Shown piece after piece: positions 1-9,372 of a DNA stretch of 64,000 bases. The stretch comes from Arthrobacter jiangjiafuii. Its GTDB lineage: Bacteria > Actinomycetota > Actinomycetes > Actinomycetales > Micrococcaceae. The stretch spans positions 1,798,001-1,862,000 of the forward strand of contig NZ_CP076022.1 in assembly GCF_018622995.1 (NCBI RefSeq), written 5' to 3'. The stretch's first letter is position 1. The number at the start of each line of letters is the position of its first letter. Both the position numbers and the translations under genes were made by a program. The notes under the pieces were generated by a model. That model saw only the letters and a list, made by a program, of their open reading frames with translations. It searched no databases and was not told the DNA's origin.

Positions 1-169
1 CACCCGGGTAAAAGACATTTCCCTCGCCCAGCTGGGCCTTTCGGGAAATCAGGGTCGATGACGGGTCGAGAATCTGCTGGCTGGAACAAAGCTGGAGCAC
101 TTCCGCAACAGTAAGGAATCCAAAATCATGTCGAATGCTGTCAGGGTCGCTCCGCTTAGGCACTGGCAT
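1..169 (-). CDS. Partial protein with hexapeptide-repeat-like end, cut by window edge
   Basis: Only the first ~56 residues are inside the window; the frame runs off position 1. I chose the ATG at 169 because AAGGAAGAG lies about 7 bases upstream; an in-frame ATG at 190 has no such site. The visible end (IS-RKAQLGEGNVFYPG) has the spacing and hydrophobic/Gly pattern of a left-handed beta-helix (hexapeptide) acyl- or nucleotidyltransferase, preceded by an Asp/Ser-rich N-terminus. That is a weak resemblance from a short stretch, so the function is open. It reads leftward, divergent from the GNAT gene at 381; the roughly 210 bases between the two starts should hold both promoters. Confidence 0.5.
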   Translation of the reverse strand, partial: MPVPKRSDPDSIRHDFGFLTVAEVLQLCSSQQILDPSSTLISRKAQLGEGNVFYPG

Positions 170-380
170 AACTTTCTCTTCCTTCGTCATCTTGCCGGGC
201 AGCGCGTTTATCGGCTGAACCCGGGAGAACTCTTAGCGTACCTGTGTTTGTCCGCCGCAAACGGCAGGCGCAATCCGGCGACACGTCCTTGTTGCGCGCC
301 AGCCTGAGCCAATCGTCGTCATCGGCACACCATGATGAAACATCAACAGACACAACGGGTAGTCCCAAGGGAATGGCGGT

Positions 381-971
381 GTGATGGAGGCTGGAAATCG
401 CCGAACATCCGTCCTGGAAACACCACGGCTCATTTTGGAACCCCTGGTGCCGGGGCACGCCGTCGAAATGGTTCCGGTGCTCGCGCATCCCGCGCTGTAT
501 GAATTCACCGGTGGACGGGCCCCGACAGTGGAAGAACTCACTCACCGCTATCTCCTTCAATCACTCGGGCCGGGCAGCAGATCACGGGCAACCGACGGCA
601 GTACACAGAAGCCCGAGCCGCTGGACGAACCCGAAATCTGGCTGAACTGGATCATCAGGACCCGTAACACGGCGCTGGCTGCGGGCTTTGTCCAGGCCAC
701 AGTTCGCCGCGGCGGAAAAACGGACAACGAAACAACGGCGGAACTGGCGTGGGTAGTGGGTCGGAAGCATCAGGGACGAGGCTATGCCACCGAGGCAGCA
801 CAGGCCATGGTAATTGCCCTGACCCGGTGCGGGGTGGCCCGTTTTGCCGCGAGCATCCATCCCGGCAACGGGGCCTCGGCGGGTGTTGCGGAACGGTTGG
901 GACTACTGCGGACCGGAATCCGTGACGCTGACGGCGAGGACCTCTGGCAGTGTGAGGCCGGCCCAGGCTAG
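381..971 (+). CDS. GNAT-family N-acetyltransferase (RimJ/RimL-like)
   Basis: A 196-residue protein with the order typical of RimJ/RimL-type GNATs: an N-terminal LETPRLILEPL strand, a middle region carrying substrate loops, then acetyl-CoA motif A (ELAWVVGRKHQGRGYATEAA, about residues 127-146) with the Q/RxxGxG/A pyrophosphate loop, followed by a motif B-like helix (NGASAGVAERLGL). It would transfer acetyl from acetyl-CoA to an amine, but the substrate cannot be read from sequence. The GTG at 381 follows AAGGGAA by about 8 bases; the ATG at 384 is an equally possible start. An insert rich in charged residues sits before motif A. Its TAG stop overlaps the stop of the convergent response regulator in the tetranucleotide CTAG (968-971). 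Confidence 0.8.
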   Translation: MMEAGNRRTSVLETPRLILEPLVPGHAVEMVPVLAHPALYEFTGGRAPTVEELTHRYLLQSLGPGSRSRATDGSTQKPEPLDEPEIWLNWIIRTRNTALAAGFVQATVRRGGKTDNETTAELAWVVGRKHQGRGYATEAAQAMVIALTRCGVARFAASIHPGNGASAGVAERLGLLRTGIRDADGEDLWQCEAGPG

Positions 972-1612
972 GACCGCAGGTACGCCAGCGTGGCCAGCAC
1001 CCGGCGGTGGCCGGTGTCCGAGGGGGAAAGGCCCAGCTTCGCGAAGATGTTGCCGATGTGTTTGCTGACCGCTGTCTCGGATACCGAAATGGTCCGGGCG
1101 ATCTCGGTATTGCCCAGGCCTTCGGCCACGAGCCCCAGCACCTCGAACTCCCGCGGCGTCAGCGACCGGACCGGATCCCGGGTGCTGCGCCGACTGAACA
1201 GCTGCGCGATAACTTCCGGGTCCATCACGGTGCCGCCGGCCAGCACGCGCCGCAAGCCATCCACGAATTCCCCCACGTTGCCCACGCGTTCCTTCAGCAG
1301 GTACCCCACGCCCTGGGCTCCGGAGGCCAGCAACCGGCTCGCATAGCGGTCCTCCACATAGGCGGAGAGGACGAGCACCGGGAAGTCCGGCACCAGGGAC
1401 CGCAGTTCCAGTGCGGCGCGCAGCCCCTCATTGGTGAACGACGGCGGCATCCGGACATCCAGGACCGCGCCGTCGGCGCTGCCGGGCTCAAAGGCCGCCA
1501 GCAGGTCCTCGGCGTTGTCCGCGGAGCCGACCACCTCAAAGCCCTCACCCTGCAGCAGCAGTTCCAGCCCGGCGCGCAGCAGGGCATCATCCTCGGCGAT
1601 CAGAAGGCGCAT
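968..1612 (-). CDS. NarL/LuxR-type two-component response regulator
   Basis: A 214-residue regulator with an N-terminal receiver domain (residues 1-120: acidic pair near E7-D9, phospho-acceptor D52 in VLDVRMP, conserved K107 in YLLKE) and a C-terminal GerE/LuxR helix-turn-helix (about 150-214, SLTPREFEVLGLVAEGLGN followed by VSKHIGNIF). The length is normal for the family. It overlaps the 3' end of the upstream histidine kinase gene by 13 bases, so the two are translationally coupled and form one system. The natural target is the divergent ABC transporter at 3084-6345 through the palindrome at 2933-2956; that link is inferred from context. Confidence 0.92.
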   Translation of the reverse strand: MRLLIAEDDALLRAGLELLLQGEGFEVVGSADNAEDLLAAFEPGSADGAVLDVRMPPSFTNEGLRAALELRSLVPDFPVLVLSAYVEDRYASRLLASGAQGVGYLLKERVGNVGEFVDGLRRVLAGGTVMDPEVIAQLFSRRSTRDPVRSLTPREFEVLGLVAEGLGNTEIARTISVSETAVSKHIGNIFAKLGLSPSDTGHRRVLATLAYLRS

Positions 1613-2901
1613 GGCAGTTCCACCCTTACTACAGTCGGTCCGCCCTCGGGGCTGGCCAGGATTAGTTTGCCGCCAAAGGCAGCGGCCCGGCGGGCGATGC
1701 CGTCCAGTCCGGTGCCCCGGCCGTTCCGCGCACCCCGGACCGGGACGACGGCGCCATCCCCGGCCGGCACTGCGGCGCCGCCGCGCCCGTCGTCCTTGAC
1801 CTGGACCACCAGGACATCCTCCCGCTGCGTCGAATCGGTGTGCAGGAGAACCTCAATCTGTGAGGCGCCCGAGTGTTTCGCGGCGTTCGTGAGGGCTTCG
1901 GCCAGGACAAAGTACGCTGCCGATTCCACGGCGGCCGGAGCCCGCCGCAGCCCGCGGGCGTCCAGCGCGGCCGGAACCGGTGACCGGCTGGTCAGTGCCG
2001 AGGCAGCCCCGTCCAGTCCCAGCTCGTCCAGGATGGGCGGATAGATGTCATGAACGGCTTCGCGCAGGCCGGCCAGGGCCTCGGTGGCGGCGTCCTGGGC
2101 GCGGGCCATGAAAGGCACGGCGGCTGCGGGGTCGGTCTCGGCCGCGCGCTGGGCCAGTCCGAGCATCATGACGACGCCGACCAGCCGGTTCTGCGCGCCG
2201 TCGTGCAGTTCCCGCTCAATCCGGCGCAGCTCGGCAGCGTGGGCGGTGAGCGCGCTGGCCCGGGCGGCGGAAAGGTCGGAGATCCGGCGGGACAGCTCGG
2301 CGTACCGCCGCGGCGACAGGATGGCCAGCGTCCCGTCCCCGAGGCGCCGCGCCATCCACGGCAGCAACAGCCAGGCGGCAACGCCGTAGGCCAGGCCCAA
2401 CAACACCGTCATTCCCGCGGACGCCCAGCTGGTGACCGGGAACGCCAGGTCCAGCGGAGCGTCCGCCGGAAACAGCATCCAGAACGGCGCTGCCGCCACA
2501 TTAAGAAGGGCAGCTGCAGGCAGGCCCACGGCAAGGACGCCTGCCACCAGGGCAAAAGCACAGTGGAACAGCAGCCAGGAAACGTCGCGCCGGGTTTCGG
2601 CGGCGCTCACCAGGGCAGCCAGCTCTCCAAAGGAATGCCGGCCGGACAGGCGGCGGCGGTCAAAGGGAATGACGGCGCCGGCGAACCCGGCGGCCCGCCC
2701 CTGGGCCCGGGCTGCCAGCTGGTTCAGGACCTGAAGCAGGCGCGGTACCCCATAGAGGCCGACCCCCAGCGGGAGAAACGGCAGCAGCACCAGGGCCGCC
2801 AGCATCATCCCCAGGGACGCCAACCAGGCCCTGCCCTCCCGCAGGAGGAAGGCCAGGGCCTGGAGGCGGGCGTCCAGCGCGGAACGGTCGGGGAATCTCA
2901 C
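1600..2901 (-). CDS. Sensor histidine kinase, HisKA_3 type
   Basis: A 433-residue membrane kinase. Two hydrophobic pairs (about 30-58 and 110-185) make four or so membrane segments, followed by a HisKA_3 dimerisation helix with phospho-acceptor H233 in RRIERELHDGAQNRL and a HATPase_c domain with an N-box-like stretch (EALTNAAKHSGAS) and a glycine-rich GRGTGLDGIARR. There is no large extracellular loop, so it probably senses within the membrane or through the partner transporter, as cell-envelope stress kinases do (inference). It is the first gene of the kinase-regulator pair and diverges from the ABC transporter. Confidence 0.92.
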   Translation of the reverse strand: MRFPDRSALDARLQALAFLLREGRAWLASLGMMLAALVLLPFLPLGVGLYGVPRLLQVLNQLAARAQGRAAGFAGAVIPFDRRRLSGRHSFGELAALVSAAETRRDVSWLLFHCAFALVAGVLAVGLPAAALLNVAAAPFWMLFPADAPLDLAFPVTSWASAGMTVLLGLAYGVAAWLLLPWMARRLGDGTLAILSPRRYAELSRRISDLSAARASALTAHAAELRRIERELHDGAQNRLVGVVMMLGLAQRAAETDPAAAVPFMARAQDAATEALAGLREAVHDIYPPILDELGLDGAASALTSRSPVPAALDARGLRRAPAAVESAAYFVLAEALTNAAKHSGASQIEVLLHTDSTQREDVLVVQVKDDGRGGAAVPAGDGAVVPVRGARNGRGTGLDGIARRAAAFGGKLILASPEGGPTVVRVELPCAF

Positions 2902-2932
2902 CTGCCTGATTATGCCGGAGACCGGGGCGGGC

Positions 2933-2956
2933 CTTGGTATAGCCAGCTATACCAAG
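2933..2956. promoter_or_regulatory. Near-perfect 24-bp palindrome, probable response-regulator operator
   Basis: CTTGGTATAGC-CA-GCTATACCAAG: two 11-base arms with a 2-base centre and no mismatch. It lies between the divergent kinase start (2901) and ABC transporter start (3084), 32 bases from the kinase start codon. Position and symmetry suggest binding of a dimeric regulator, most simply the NarL-type regulator of this operon, controlling itself and the transporter. The TATAGC/GCTATA core could also overlap a -10 element. Confidence 0.6.
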
Positions 2957-3083
2957 AACCCGGGCGGTGGCTGTATCGGAACCGCTGCCGCGGATCCGTA
3001 GCGTCGAAGGCAGAACCGGCACCGGCAGTCCGCCGCTTTCGCCACCGAACTAAGAGCCCACCACCGACCCAAGGACGAACCCG

Positions 3084-3857
3084 ATGGTTTCCGATACCAC
3101 CGCACCTTCCGATACCACCGCCTACCCCGCAGCCCCTGCCCTCCAGCTGCACCGAGTGTCCAAAAGCTACCGCTCCGGCACCACCGTTGTGCCGGCCCTC
3201 CGCGACGTGACCCTGACCGTCCCGCCCGCCACTTTCACCGCGGTCATGGGCCCCTCCGGATCCGGCAAAAGCACGCTGCTGCAGTGTGCCGCCGGCCTGG
3301 ATGCCCCGGACAGCGGTCAGGTATTGCTGGGCAACACCGAGATTTCCCGGCTGCGCAGCAAGGCCCTGACCCGGTTCCGCCGCGACCACGTGGGTTTCGT
3401 CTTCCAGTCCTACAACCTCCTGCCCCAGCTGTCGGTGGCCCGGAACGTCACCCTGCCGCTGCTGCTGGCCGGCCGCGCCCCCGACCCGGCATGGCTCGGG
3501 TACGTCCTGGAGGCCGTGGGACTGGGCGGACTGGGGGAGCGCAAGCCTCAGGAACTCTCCGGCGGCCAGCAGCAGCGGGCGGCAATCGCCCGGGCACTGA
3601 TTACCCGCCCGGAGGCAGTCTTCGCCGATGAACCCACCGGAGCACTCGACTCCGCCACCGCCCGCCAGGTCCTGGACCTGCTGCGCCACACGGTATCGGA
3701 ACTGGGACAGACCGTAGTCATGGTGACTCATGATCCGGTGGCCGCCTGCGCGGCAGACAACATTATTTTCCTCGCCGACGGGCACCTGGACGGCAGCATG
3801 GCCAACGCCAGCGTCCGGGATGTCACCGAACGCGTGGCCTATCTGGGAGAGCGCTGA
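3084..3857 (+). CDS. ABC transporter ATP-binding subunit (MacB/LolD-like)
   Basis: A 257-residue nucleotide-binding subunit: Walker A GPSGSGKS (56-63), Q-loop in FVFQSYNLL, signature LSGGQ (158-162), Walker B AVFADEP (177-183) and an H-loop in VMVTHDP. This is the MacB/LolD/FtsE group that pairs with FtsX-fold permeases, and such a permease follows directly. The ATG at 3084 is preceded by AAGGACG. An N-terminal Thr/Ala/Pro-rich stretch of about 20 residues precedes the first strand. It starts on the other side of the palindrome from the two-component genes, the layout of envelope-stress or peptide-detoxification modules; the substrate is unknown. Confidence 0.93.
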   Translation: MVSDTTAPSDTTAYPAAPALQLHRVSKSYRSGTTVVPALRDVTLTVPPATFTAVMGPSGSGKSTLLQCAAGLDAPDSGQVLLGNTEISRLRSKALTRFRRDHVGFVFQSYNLLPQLSVARNVTLPLLLAGRAPDPAWLGYVLEAVGLGGLGERKPQELSGGQQQRAAIARALITRPEAVFADEPTGALDSATARQVLDLLRHTVSELGQTVVMVTHDPVAACAADNIIFLADGHLDGSMANASVRDVTERVAYLGER

Positions 3858-3858
3858 T

Positions 3859-6345
3859 ATGTGGACCCTCGCCAAAGCTTCAATCCGGCACAACCGCGGC
3901 GGGTTCGCCGGAGTGTTTGTGGCCGTGTTCCTCTGCGCCGCCCTGATGACCGGCATGGGTGTGCTGATCGAATCCGGGCTGCGCGGCGGCACGGAGGTCC
4001 AGCGGCTGCGGGGAGCCGACGTCGTCGTGGGCGCCCCGCAGTCGATGCCCGTTCCCGAAGATGTGGCGGCGCCCTTTCCCGAACGGGTCCTGTTGCCCGA
4101 AACCGTGGTGGACGAGATAGCGGCCGTGTCCGGCGTGCAGCGGGCGGTCGGCACGTACAGCCTTCCCCTGCTCACCGGGACCGGCCAGAGCGTTGACGCA
4201 TCCGCCTGGGAAACTGCGGAACTGGCACCGTATGGTCTGGTTTCGGGCCGGGAACCGCGCGTGGAAGCGGAAGTCGTCGTGGATGAATCCTTTGGGGTCG
4301 CCCCGGGCGACAGAGTTGAACTCTCACATGGGGGAGTACCTGCCTCGTACACGGTCTCCGGTATCGCCGCCACGGAGAACTCCCCAGCGAACAACTCCCC
4401 AGCCCACCCCGCTGTCTTCCTGAGCTCCGCCGGCGCAGCTGCGCTCTGGCCCCACGGGGGCACGGTTGCTGCCGTGGGCGTACTGGCCGAGCCCGGGGTC
4501 GCTGCGGAGGAGCTGTCCGCCGCGATCGAAGGCCAGGTGGCCGGCGTCGTGGGCTATACCGGCAACGCGCGCGGCGATGTGGAGTCGCTGGGGGGATCGG
4601 CAGCCCGGTCCATGCTCCTGCTGCTGAGCAGTTCGCTGGCCGGGGTAGCCCTGATGACCGCGGTGTTTGTTACGGCAGGCACGCTGTCGCTCTCCATCCT
4701 GCAGCGCCGGCGCGAGTTTGCGCTGCTGCGTGCGGTGGGAGCAGGATCCGGACAGACCCTGGGCCTGGTGGCCCGGGAGGTGGCGCTGGTTGCCGGGGGC
4801 GCAGCGGTGCTGGGCGCGGCGCCCGGGTACGGGCTGGCGCATCTGCTGGCGCGGCAGTTCGCTGCCGGCGGCATCCTCCCCGAGGACTTCGCCCTGGCCT
4901 ACAGTCCGCTTCCGGCGCTCGCAGCCGTACTCCTGGGTGTGGGGAGTGCCGTGGGCGCCTCGCTCTTCTGCGCCCGCGGCACTGTCCGGACGGCACCGAC
5001 CACGGCACTGCGGGAGGCAGCCACCGAGTCTCCACGCCTGGGCAGGCGCCGGGTCATGACCGGCCTGGTGCTGCTGGGAACGGGATTAGTGTCTGCCCTC
5101 GCCCCGCTTGCCGTGCCTGGCCTCGCCGGCCTGACCGCCGCTGCAGCCAGCGCGCTGCTGCTGATCATCGCCGCCGGCGTCCTGGGTCCGTGGATCGTGA
5201 CCGGGACTCTGCGGCTCGCCGGACCGGTGTTGCGCCGCAGCCCCTCGGCGTCGATGGTCCTGGCGGGGGCCAACGCGTCGGCCTTTCCGCGCCGGCTGGC
5301 CGCCGGAATCGTCCCCCTGGCCCTGGCCGTGGCCCTGGGATCGGTGCAGCTGTTCATGCCGGCCACCATCGAGACCGAAGCCGGACGGCAGTCCCGCGAC
5401 GGCATGGTTGCCGGATACCTGGTCAGCGCCCCCGCTTCGGGGATCTCGGCCGACCTGGCCGCCCGGGTCGCCGAACTGCCCGGCGTCGACGGCGTCACGC
5501 CGGTGGTGCGGTCGGCGGTGCTGGCTGGAACCCGAGTCCTGGGCATGGATGACGCCGTGGAAGCCTACGCGGTGCAGGGGGTCGAACCGCAGGGTGTGGA
5601 CCGGGCCCTTGACCTGGGCGTAAGCCGGGGGTCGCTGGAGCGGCTGGCCGAACCCGGGACCGTTGCCCTGAGCGAAGACCTTGCCCGGCAGTCCGGTGCG
5701 GATGTAGGGAAGGACTTCGGATTCCACTTCGGCGACGGCACCGAGGCGACTGCCGTCGTCGTCGCCGTCTATGAGCGCGGGCTGGGATTCGGTGACGTGA
5801 CCGTCGCCAACGACACCCTGCGCGAGCACACCTCCACCGGCCTGAACGATTACCTGCTGGTGTCATCGCAGGAGGATCCGAGAGAGCTGTCCGACGCCGT
5901 CGCCGCCCTGGGCCTGACACTGCTGGACCGTGAGGGAATGGGCGCCGCCGGAGCGCAGGAACGAAACGCGCAGTCCTGGATCAACGTTGTCGCCCTGCTG
6001 GTCCTGCTGGGCTACGTGGGATTGTCGGTGGTGAACACCCTGGTCATGGCGACAGCCCGGCGCCGTCCGGAGCTGGAGCTGCTGCGGGCGCTGGGAGCCT
6101 CGGACCGGCAGCTGCGGCGGATGACAGGCGTGGAGTCGGGGCTGATGGTGCTCGCTGCCGTGGTGCTTGGAACAGTCCTGGCGCTGCCGCCGCTGGCGGG
6201 TATCGCGTTCAGCGTGTCCGGACAGCCGGTCCCGACCGTCGTGCCGCTGGTCTACGCGGTGATTGCCGGAACGGCGGCGGTCCTGGGCCTGGGCTCGGTG
6301 GCCGTGGCGACGCACGCCGCGCTGCGGCCGGTGCGGACGGGGTGA
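3859..6345 (+). CDS. ABC transporter permease with two FtsX domains
   Basis: An 828-residue permease. The ATG at 3859 is chosen because it lies one base past the ATPase stop; the open frame continues further upstream only as an overlap. Order: an N-terminal membrane helix with the MacB-type start (LAKASIRHNRGGFAGVFVAVF), a large extracytoplasmic region with VVVDESFGV, three FtsX membrane helices with RRREFALLRAVGA, a mid-protein set of helices, a second extracytoplasmic region and a second FtsX domain ending RRRPELELLRALGASDRQLRRM. Fused double-FtsX permeases work with one ATPase in mechanotransmission or peptide/lipid export. The job here is inferred from the adjacent sensor kinase: envelope stress or antimicrobial resistance. 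Confidence 0.9.
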   Translation: MWTLAKASIRHNRGGFAGVFVAVFLCAALMTGMGVLIESGLRGGTEVQRLRGADVVVGAPQSMPVPEDVAAPFPERVLLPETVVDEIAAVSGVQRAVGTYSLPLLTGTGQSVDASAWETAELAPYGLVSGREPRVEAEVVVDESFGVAPGDRVELSHGGVPASYTVSGIAATENSPANNSPAHPAVFLSSAGAAALWPHGGTVAAVGVLAEPGVAAEELSAAIEGQVAGVVGYTGNARGDVESLGGSAARSMLLLLSSSLAGVALMTAVFVTAGTLSLSILQRRREFALLRAVGAGSGQTLGLVAREVALVAGGAAVLGAAPGYGLAHLLARQFAAGGILPEDFALAYSPLPALAAVLLGVGSAVGASLFCARGTVRTAPTTALREAATESPRLGRRRVMTGLVLLGTGLVSALAPLAVPGLAGLTAAAASALLLIIAAGVLGPWIVTGTLRLAGPVLRRSPSASMVLAGANASAFPRRLAAGIVPLALAVALGSVQLFMPATIETEAGRQSRDGMVAGYLVSAPASGISADLAARVAELPGVDGVTPVVRSAVLAGTRVLGMDDAVEAYAVQGVEPQGVDRALDLGVSRGSLERLAEPGTVALSEDLARQSGADVGKDFGFHFGDGTEATAVVVAVYERGLGFGDVTVANDTLREHTSTGLNDYLLVSSQEDPRELSDAVAALGLTLLDREGMGAAGAQERNAQSWINVVALLVLLGYVGLSVVNTLVMATARRRPELELLRALGASDRQLRRMTGVESGLMVLAAVVLGTVLALPPLAGIAFSVSGQPVPTVVPLVYAVIAGTAAVLGLGSVAVATHAALRPVRTG

Positions 6346-6429
6346 GGGAAGGCCGGGGCTGATTCCTCCTCCCCGAGGGCCACCGCATAGGATTACAGAC
6401 CCACCCCACGCGAACAGGATTATTCCCTT

Positions 6430-7926
6430 TTGAGTATTGACCGTCCCGCCGAACGCCCCTCAACCAGCCCAACCGCGCGTCCCGTCGCACCCGCTTCCGA
6501 TGCACTGGACCCACGCACGAAGACCGTGATCGGCCTACTGCTGGTCTCCTCCTTCGTTGTCATTCTGAACGAAACCATCATGAGCGTGGCCCTGCCACGG
6601 CTGATGGCGGACCTGAATATCACCGCCGGAACCGCGCAGTGGCTGACCACCGGCTTCATGCTGACCATGGCCGTGGTCATTCCCGCCACCGGGTATCTGC
6701 TGCAGCGCTTCTCCATGCGCGGGCTGTTCATGACCGCCATGTCACTGTTCAGCGCCGGTACGCTGCTGGCAGCGCTGGCCCCGGGATTCGGCACGCTGCT
6801 CGGCGGACGGATCATCCAGGCCGGCGGTACCGCCATCATGCTCCCGCTGCTGATGACCACGGTCCTGAACGCGGTTCCTGCGCACCGGCGCGGCCAGATG
6901 ATGGGCACCATTTCCATCGTCATTGCGGTGGCACCGGCAATCGGCCCCACGGTCTCCGGCATCATCCTCAACGCGCTCGACTGGCGCTGGATGTTCTGGC
7001 TGGTGCTCCCGATTGCCCTGCTGTCACTGGCTGTGGGTGCAATGAAGGTTCAGAACCTCACCGAAACCAAGCGCGTTCCCTTCGACGTGCTCTCCATCGT
7101 GCTGTCCACCTTTGCCTTCGGCGGACTCATCTTCGGCCTCAGCAGCATCGGCGAGGCCGCGCAGGGCAAGGAACTGATGCCGCTGTGGATCCCGCTCTCT
7201 GCCGGCGTCGTTGCCATGGCCGGCTTCGTCCTGCGCCAGCTGGTGCTCCAGCGCACTGACAGTGCCCTGATGGACCTGCGCACGTTCACCAGCAGGCCGT
7301 TCGTGGTGGCGATCGTTTTGGTCCTGGTCTCCATGATGGCCCTGTTCGGCTGCCTGATCGTCCTTCCCCTGTACCTGCAGAACGTGCTGGGCCTGGACAC
7401 ACTGCACACCGGGCTGCTGCTGCTTCCAGGCGGCGCCGTGATGGCCATCCTGTCGCCGATCGTGGGCAACCTGTTTGACCGGTTCGGTCCCCGCCCGCTG
7501 GTGATTCCCGGCGCCGTGGTGCTCAGCGCCGCCCTGTGGGGCATGACCCTGCTGACGGATGAAACCCCGGTGGGCCTCGTGATCCTGATGCACTGCCTGC
7601 TCAACGCCGGCCTGGGCTTCATCTTCACCCCGCTCTTCACCTCGGCGCTGGGGTCCCTGGACAAGTCGCTGTACTCCCACGGCAGTGCCATCATCAATAC
7701 CCTGCAGCAGCTGGCCGGTGCCGCCGGAACAGCCGTGTTCATCACCCTGATGACCACCGGCACCACCGCGGCCCTGAACGACGGCGCGGGCGCCATTGAG
7801 GCTGCCGCCTCAGGGGTGCACACCGCCTTCTTCTGGGGTGCGGTCATCTCGCTGGTGGCGGTGGCGGCCTCGCTCCTGGTCCGCCGCCCTACGAATGAGC
7901 TGCCCGAAGGCGTCGTCATTCACTAA
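6430..7926 (+). CDS. DHA2-family (14-helix) MFS drug exporter
   Basis: A 498-residue transporter of the EmrB/QacA drug:H+ antiporter-2 family. Family marks seen: LNETIMSVALPRLMADL in helix 1, QWLTTGFMLTMAVVIPATGYL after it, motif C-like VAPAIGPTVSG in helix 5, and enough hydrophobic stretches for 14 helices. A TTG start at 6430 is used; AGGAT lies about 10 bases upstream and no ATG starts the conserved region. The ~35-residue Ser/Thr/Pro/Ala-rich N-terminus is cytoplasmic. It is followed at once by the convergent end of the mycofactocin operon (35 bases between stops). The substrate cannot be deduced. Confidence 0.9.
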   Translation: MSIDRPAERPSTSPTARPVAPASDALDPRTKTVIGLLLVSSFVVILNETIMSVALPRLMADLNITAGTAQWLTTGFMLTMAVVIPATGYLLQRFSMRGLFMTAMSLFSAGTLLAALAPGFGTLLGGRIIQAGGTAIMLPLLMTTVLNAVPAHRRGQMMGTISIVIAVAPAIGPTVSGIILNALDWRWMFWLVLPIALLSLAVGAMKVQNLTETKRVPFDVLSIVLSTFAFGGLIFGLSSIGEAAQGKELMPLWIPLSAGVVAMAGFVLRQLVLQRTDSALMDLRTFTSRPFVVAIVLVLVSMMALFGCLIVLPLYLQNVLGLDTLHTGLLLLPGGAVMAILSPIVGNLFDRFGPRPLVIPGAVVLSAALWGMTLLTDETPVGLVILMHCLLNAGLGFIFTPLFTSALGSLDKSLYSHGSAIINTLQQLAGAAGTAVFITLMTTGTTAALNDGAGAIEAAASGVHTAFFWGAVISLVAVAASLLVRRPTNELPEGVVIH

Positions 7927-7961
7927 TGCGGTCTTCGCTGGCCACGCGGCCGGGCGAATAT

Positions 7962-9362
7962 TCAGGTCCGGCGGCCGGTGATTTCGGGTATCAGTGCCCG
8001 GAGTGACCGGCCGCGGACCGCTCCCAGCCACACCCCGGCCCCGTAGGCCAGGTCATCCAGGCGGCGGGCCACGGCAAACCGCACAATATCGAGCTCGGTT
8101 CCGGTCCGCACGTATTCCACCACGACGTCGGCCAGCGCGGCTGCCAGCGCCGCCCGCCGGATCCGCCGCGAGACACAAACGCCGACGGCGGTCAGCGGCC
8201 ACCAGTGCCGCAGCAGCAGGGCCGAGGTCTGGCCCAGTGCGGCGAGCATCCCCTGGCCCGTCAGTGAAGCTGCCAGCACCACCGGCTGCGGGCCGCGCCG
8301 GAGCCGGCTGGCCAGGCGCAGCGTGGTCCACCCGGCCAAGGCCGCCGCGGCGGGGACCGACCAGCGCCGCTGCGCCAGCAGCGCGAGCATGGCTGCCGCG
8401 CTCCACGGAGACAACACGGCCGGAGCCACATTACTGCCGTGGCGCAGCGCCAGTTCGTAGGCTCCGGTTCCATAAAACGCCTTCCGGCCCAGCCACGGCA
8501 CCAGTTCCCGGCGGTGCTCATGCCGCGCGGCCACCGACGCGTCGTACCTGACCCGCCACCCGTCGCGGACCAGGGCCCAGACCAGGTCAACGTCCTCTGC
8601 GACCCGAAGTTCGGGGCTGAACCCGCTGCCGAGGGCCTCGACCCGGCCCACCAGGCAGGCGGCCGGCAGCCAGGACACCTTCGCCCGGGGATGCACCAGC
8701 GACGACCGGGCACCCAAATCCAACGAGGAACGTGAATCCTCGTACCGGAAGATCCAGCCCCGATCCGCGCCCGGATTCCAGCCCAGGATGCGCGGTGCCG
8801 CCAGGGCCACCAGCGGGTCCGCGAAATGGTGCAGCAGCTGCGGAACCGTCTCCGGATCCAGCACCATATCCGAGTCCGCAAACACCACAAAGGGTGTCAG
8901 GACCCGGGACAGCCCGGCGTTGCGGGCACCGGCAGGACCGACGTTTTCGGCCAGGGGAAGATAGTCCGCCCCGTGGCGAGCCGCCACTTCGGCAATGGTG
9001 TCCGGGTCCTGGGAGGCGTCGTCGACCACGACCACCGCCTTGCCCGAGCCGATGCTGTGCAGGAGCCGTTCCAGCGCCGCGGGCCGGTCCCGCACCGGCA
9101 CCACATAGGTCACCTGTGCAGGAGACACCGGCGGCAACGATGCGGTCACCGGCTCGGCTATGCCGTAGCCAAGCAGTTTGTCCGCCAGGGCACGGGACCG
9201 GCGGTCCGTCACGGAGAATTCCCGGTTTTCAAGCAGTGCCCGTGCCGCCGCTCCGGGAAACAGCACCCGCAGCGGAGCGCCTCCGGTCAGCACTGTTCCG
9301 CCGCCGCTGACCCGCACATCCGGTGCCAGCCGCACCCGGAACCCGATCGGCAGCAGACTCAT
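7962..9362 (-). CDS. mftF: Mycofactocin glycosyltransferase MftF
   Basis: A 466-residue protein, last gene of the mycofactocin operon. It has a family 2 glycosyltransferase core (VTYVVPVRDRPAALERLL, then VVVVDDASQDPD, then VVFADSDMVLDPE with the DxD-type motif) preceded by a ~95-residue N-terminal region and followed by a hydrophobic C-terminal part, as in the mycofactocin-system GT2 family. MftF is known to add oligo-glucose to premycofactocin. The ATG at 9362 is used, 10 bases after the mftE stop; the open frame extends upstream but would overlap mftE by about 130 bases. Gene order mftD-E-F supports the name. Confidence 0.93.
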   Translation of the reverse strand: MSLLPIGFRVRLAPDVRVSGGGTVLTGGAPLRVLFPGAAARALLENREFSVTDRRSRALADKLLGYGIAEPVTASLPPVSPAQVTYVVPVRDRPAALERLLHSIGSGKAVVVVDDASQDPDTIAEVAARHGADYLPLAENVGPAGARNAGLSRVLTPFVVFADSDMVLDPETVPQLLHHFADPLVALAAPRILGWNPGADRGWIFRYEDSRSSLDLGARSSLVHPRAKVSWLPAACLVGRVEALGSGFSPELRVAEDVDLVWALVRDGWRVRYDASVAARHEHRRELVPWLGRKAFYGTGAYELALRHGSNVAPAVLSPWSAAAMLALLAQRRWSVPAAAALAGWTTLRLASRLRRGPQPVVLAASLTGQGMLAALGQTSALLLRHWWPLTAVGVCVSRRIRRAALAAALADVVVEYVRTGTELDIVRFAVARRLDDLAYGAGVWLGAVRGRSLRALIPEITGRRT

Positions 9363-9372
9363 GACGCCACCG

